DNA from: Lumnitzera littorea
Lineage: Eukaryota > Streptophyta > Magnoliopsida > Myrtales > Combretaceae
Length of the DNA: 64,000 nucleotides
Assembly: GCA_024138015.1 (NCBI GenBank)
Contig: JAMXBB010000003.1
Coordinates: 71,908,302 to 71,972,301, forward strand
Direction of reading: 5' to 3'
The position numbers and the translations under genes were made by a program. Shown piece after piece: positions 61,544-64,000 of this stretch. The notes beneath the pieces are model-generated. The model was not told where the DNA came from. It saw only the letters and a program-made list of their open reading frames with translations, and did no database searches. The first letter of the stretch is position 1; each line of letters starts with the position of its first letter.

Positions 61544-61578
61544 TACTTATTTATTCAACATTACTTATTTATTCAACA
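61544..61578. repeat. 18-bp direct repeat at psbZ/ndhE junction
   Basis: TACTTATTTATTCAACAT is followed by a second copy of its first 17 bases. The repeat covers the end of ndhE and the join to psbZ, and probably arose when the two plastid pieces were joined. Confidence 0.8.
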
Positions 61579-61870
61579 AATTCGATTGATTGATACAAGT
61601 TGATTTTCTGTTACGATAAATTGATGAAACAATAACCATCCCAATAGTTGCTTCAACGGTTGCAATAGCTATAATAAAAATTGAGAAAATATCCCCTTTT
61701 AATTATTGACTATAAAAAAAATCTGAAAATGTTACAAAATTTATACTAACCACATTCAGTATAAGTTCAAGACACATAAGTGCCCTAACCATATTTCAAC
61801 TCGTGATCAATCCATAGATACCCATAGAAAATAAATAGGCACTCAAAACAAGTACATGTTCAAGTATCAT
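61565..61870 (-). pseudogene. ndhE: ndhE (NADH dehydrogenase subunit 4L), plastid-derived
   Basis: Full length, 102 codons with stop, starting MILEHVLVLSAYLFSMGIYG and ending IYRNRKSTCINQSNLLNK. It is the membrane subunit NdhE of the plastid NDH complex. Codon 25 (Arg expected) is TGA, a C-to-T change at CGA, and codon 56 is TAA (Gln expected after Q... in the loop). No indels. Its normal neighbours ndhG and psaC are absent: accD spacer lies upstream and psbZ downstream. Confidence 0.92.
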
Positions 61871-62146
61871 TGACCAACTCCTTATTAATTTGGATTCATT
61901 TTTTAATATGAATAAGAATTCAACAGATTTGATTGCCTATTGCAACTTGAGATTTTATCTTCGTTGTATTGGGTTTCATAATATTTTATTCATTTATTAC
62001 TAAATAGTAATCGGGAATATCGGTATAAAAAAAAGAATTATCCGTATGATTCTTTATACAATTTCAGATTCAATCTTCAAACAAACTAACTATTTTTCGC
62101 TACAAATCAAATAATTTAACTAAATTAACTAATTTAACTTAAGGAC

Positions 62147-62308
62147 CTACTTAATTGAATTTGAATTCAAAGGAAAAAAAGTGTGAAGTTTAAGTAACTC
62201 ACTCAGAATACCCTTTAAAGGATTACGTGGTACAATTGGATCGAATAAGCCCTTATGGAATAAATATTCAGCTGCTTGTGAACCTTTTGGTACTGTCTTA
62301 TTCATGTT
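62147..62308 (-). pseudogene. accD: accD 3' fragment (acetyl-CoA carboxylase beta subunit), plastid-derived
   Basis: The last 53 or so codons are open: NKTVPKGSQAAEYLFHKGLF, DPIVPRNPLKGILSELLKLH and a short tail to the stop at 62147. This is the conserved C-terminus of the carboxyltransferase beta subunit. The upstream part is cut off at a join with ycf1 sequence near 62310-62325. Sequence from 61900 to 62146 fits the spacer that follows accD. Confidence 0.88.
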
Positions 62309-62325
62309 ATACTTTTTCCTAAATA

Positions 62326-63375
62326 AATAAGATTCATGGTATATTATTTGATAGAAACTGATAGAAAAATTTTTCGAAATGTCTCACAAGAAAGAAAAAA
62401 ATGGGTCACCAAAAACATTCTATTTTTAAAAGAAATAATAGAAAAAACTTAAAAAAACACTCAATTATATTATTTGGATTAAGAGAAATATCGGAATTAA
62501 GTGAAATTAAAAAAGAAAAAGATTCGACAATCAATAATAGGATGATTCAAGAATCGCCCATTCCAATTTGATTTATGGATTTGACAGATTATTCATTGAT
62601 AGAAAAAAAAAATGAGGGATCTATCTAATAGAACAAAAACAATGAGAAATCAAATAGAAAAAATTACAAAAGATAAGAAGAAGAATTTTTTAATTCTGGA
62701 AAGAAATATTAGTTGGAATAAAATAAGTTCTCTCACTAAACTAATAACATCAATAAAAAGCAATTGGTAGAAATTAAAAAGACAAAATATTCGATTAATC
62801 CGTAAATAATATTATATTCTAATATTTTTAATTGAAAGGATATATATAGATATTGTTCTATGTATCATTAATATTCCCAAGATGAATACATAACTTGCTT
62901 TTGAATTATCAAGAAAACTCATTGATAAATATATTTATAACAATGAAATAAATAAAGAAACAATTGATAAAATAAATAAAAATACAATTCGTTTTATTTT
63001 GACTCTAAAAAATTGGTTTTTTGATATTAGTAATACAAATTCAAAGATTTTTTGTGACCTCTCCTCCTTATCCCGAGCATGTCTTTTACAAATTATATCA
63101 AACAAAAGTTATTAAGTTATATCAACTAAGATATGTTCTTAAATATCACGAAACATCTCTTTTTCTGAAGAATGAGATAAAGAATTCTTTTAAAACACAA
63201 GGACTATTTCATTCTGAATTAAAACAAGAATTCGAGAATAGATTAAATGATAAAAAATCTATTGAATTAGAAAATTGAAATCATGGAGAAAAAGAATCTA
63301 TAGGCCAAGGGAATCTTGAATGAGATGCACAAAACCAAGGCAATCTTAGATTAGTTCTCTCAAATCAAGTCTATT
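62326..63375 (+). pseudogene. ycf1: ycf1 fragment (TIC214), plastid-derived
   Basis: The + strand reads YLIETDRKIF, QERKKWVTKNILFLKEIIEK, KKMRDLSNRTKTMRNQIEKI, IPKMNTxLAFE and, in the open frame at 63021-63278, CDLSSLS-type text shifted to LYQLRYVLKYHETSLFLKNE. It continues to QGNLRLVLSNQ at about 63370. This is the middle part of Ycf1, a large Lys/Ile-rich protein of the inner-envelope translocon. Stops and frameshifts are present. Its orientation is opposite to the other plastid pieces here. Confidence 0.88.
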
Positions 63376-63660
63376 TTATTTATTTGAAAATGGATATTTT
63401 CATTTTTCTTTTCTATTTTTTCTATTTTTTATTTTTCAATAAAATTTTTTATTTAATTATGTCTCAATAGAAAGTAAATTCTTAAATATAAATAGATAAT
63501 AATTTCGAATTTATAGAAAAAAAATAAAAAATTTTCGAATTTAAAGAATATTCATTTCTTTAAATTTGAAATATTAATATTCTATTAAAAAATTAATATT
63601 CTTTAAATTCAAATTTTAGACTTATTAATTAAATTATATTAAGTAAAGATTGATTAAATT
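63376..63660. other. AT-rich stretch between ycf1 and rpoC2 pieces
   Basis: Very AT-rich, with repeated words AATTTCGAATTTA / AATTTTCGAATTTAAAGAATATT and their near-inverted forms. It could be plastid spacer or filler from joining. No gene. Confidence 0.5.
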
Positions 63661-63741
63661 AATAAGCCTTTTAATGGCAGTTCCATCTATTACTTTATTG
63701 TGAAAGACTAGATTGACTCGTTCTGTCATAAGTACCTCCAT
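63661..63741 (-). pseudogene. rpoC2: rpoC2 5' fragment (plastid RNA polymerase beta'' subunit)
   Basis: The first 27 codons, MEVLMTERVNLVFHNKVIDG through TAIKRLI, are open and match the conserved N-terminus. They end at a join with AT-rich sequence. Cut to 27 of more than a thousand codons. Confidence 0.88.
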
Positions 63742-63905
63742 TTTCTGCTGAGTGGAATTTGTCAATGAGTTGAGTCAATGATTAGAAAACTTCCTTTTCT
63801 CAATTTTAATTCACATAGAAATCCAGGAACTATGGTTCTGATTAAATTGTAGAGACCAGACTTTACACCGGTGTCATAGAACTACTTAACTTAGATACCA
63901 TATGG

Positions 63906-64000
63906 TTAGGTACCATATGAGTAGGCTCGACAAAACCTTTGTATAGCTTCTTTGATTTCTTGAAAAAGAGAAATATAATCGACAGTTGTTCGAATGTATA
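63906..64000 (-). pseudogene. rpoC1: rpoC1 3' end (plastid RNA polymerase beta' subunit), runs off window
   Basis: The minus strand from the window edge reads YIRTTVDYISLFQEIKEAIQ, RFCRAYSYGT and stop at 63906, the C-terminus of RpoC1. The spacer to rpoC2 (63742-63905) is present, so the native rpoC1-rpoC2 order is kept in this piece. It may extend beyond the window. Confidence 0.85.

Larger units (their letters stand above)
61245..64000. other. Nuclear plastid DNA (NUPT), chimeric
   Basis: A contiguous stretch of plastid-derived sequence runs to the window end. In order it holds psbZ with its downstream spacer, ndhE, accD 3' end with spacer, a ycf1 piece, an AT-rich stretch, and the rpoC2 start with the rpoC1 end. 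These come from separate parts of a normal plastome (large and small single copy), so the segment is a mosaic. Nonsense changes in psbZ and ndhE show it is not in a functional plastome. Confidence 0.9.

Noticed and set aside
61344..61589. 81-codon + strand frame
   Set aside because: Antisense shadow of psbZ and the ndhE end in plastid-derived DNA.
61245..64000. Window end is part of a real plastid genome
   Set aside because: Gene order is scrambled, genes carry stops, and the sequence is continuous with Athila retrotransposon DNA.
1..64000. CRISPR array, operon or bacterial-type system
   Set aside because: No regular spacer-repeat structure and no prokaryotic gene organisation; all repeats are explained as plant LTRs, microsatellites or the 72-bp tandem array.

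Overview
The window looks like nuclear repeat-rich DNA from a flowering plant, probably a dicot. It is AT-rich, has almost no intact reading frames, and is dominated by old Ty3/gypsy LTR retrotransposons of typical plant lineages (Tat with two RNase H domains, Athila, and a chromovirus-like lineage). It also carries a plant Cassandra LTR and a plastid-derived insertion at the right end. No complete functional gene was found. Most coding remnants carry in-frame TAG/TGA/TAA stops that look like C-to-T or G-to-A decay of CAG, CGA and TGG codons.

Layout. (I) 1-15.04 kb: a plus-strand Tat element. Its RNase H/integrase remnant is at 1-1.4 kb, an antisense coiled-coil accessory ORF at 10.7-12.7 kb, and a polypurine tract and LTR at 12.96-15.04 kb. 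It is interrupted by a long LTR (1407-8411) that is itself interrupted by a 3.74-kb solo LTR (3447-7182). (II) 15.04-16.2 kb: a Tat-type leader with primer-binding site, followed by a tandem repeat of about 72 bp. (III) 16.5-40.5 kb: a plus-strand chromovirus-type element whose gag (16.58-17.88 kb) and protease-RT-RNaseH-integrase (37.46-40.5 kb) are split by 19.6 kb of nested insertions. Inside these is a minus-strand Tat element of 16.2 kb (20315-36530) with matching 5-bp target duplications, PBS, PPT, both LTRs and gag-pol. Between integrase and 3' LTR it carries an antisense plant-mobile-domain ORF and a 141-codon uninterrupted piece of a SET-domain (Rubisco-LSMT-like) gene. (IV) 40738-44508: a 3.77-kb solo LTR with perfect duplication GATAC, same family as the one at 3.4 kb. 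(V) about 46.0-61.2 kb: a plus-strand Athila relic (PBS, gag, second ORF, no pol). A chromovirus-type element (46414-56581, minus strand, target duplication TTGCC) is inserted in its leader. That element holds a 3.6-kb solo LTR, which in turn holds a 228-bp Cassandra solo LTR with its 5S-rRNA-derived domain. The Athila gag also holds a small solo-LTR-like insertion. (VI) about 61.25-64.0 kb: nuclear plastid DNA stitched from psbZ, ndhE, accD, ycf1 and rpoC1/rpoC2.

The window is therefore a stack of retrotransposon insertions up to four levels deep. Flanking reading frames and paralogous empty sites let many insertions be placed to within a few bases. The most unusual object is the 16.2-kb Tat element with host-gene-like cargo.
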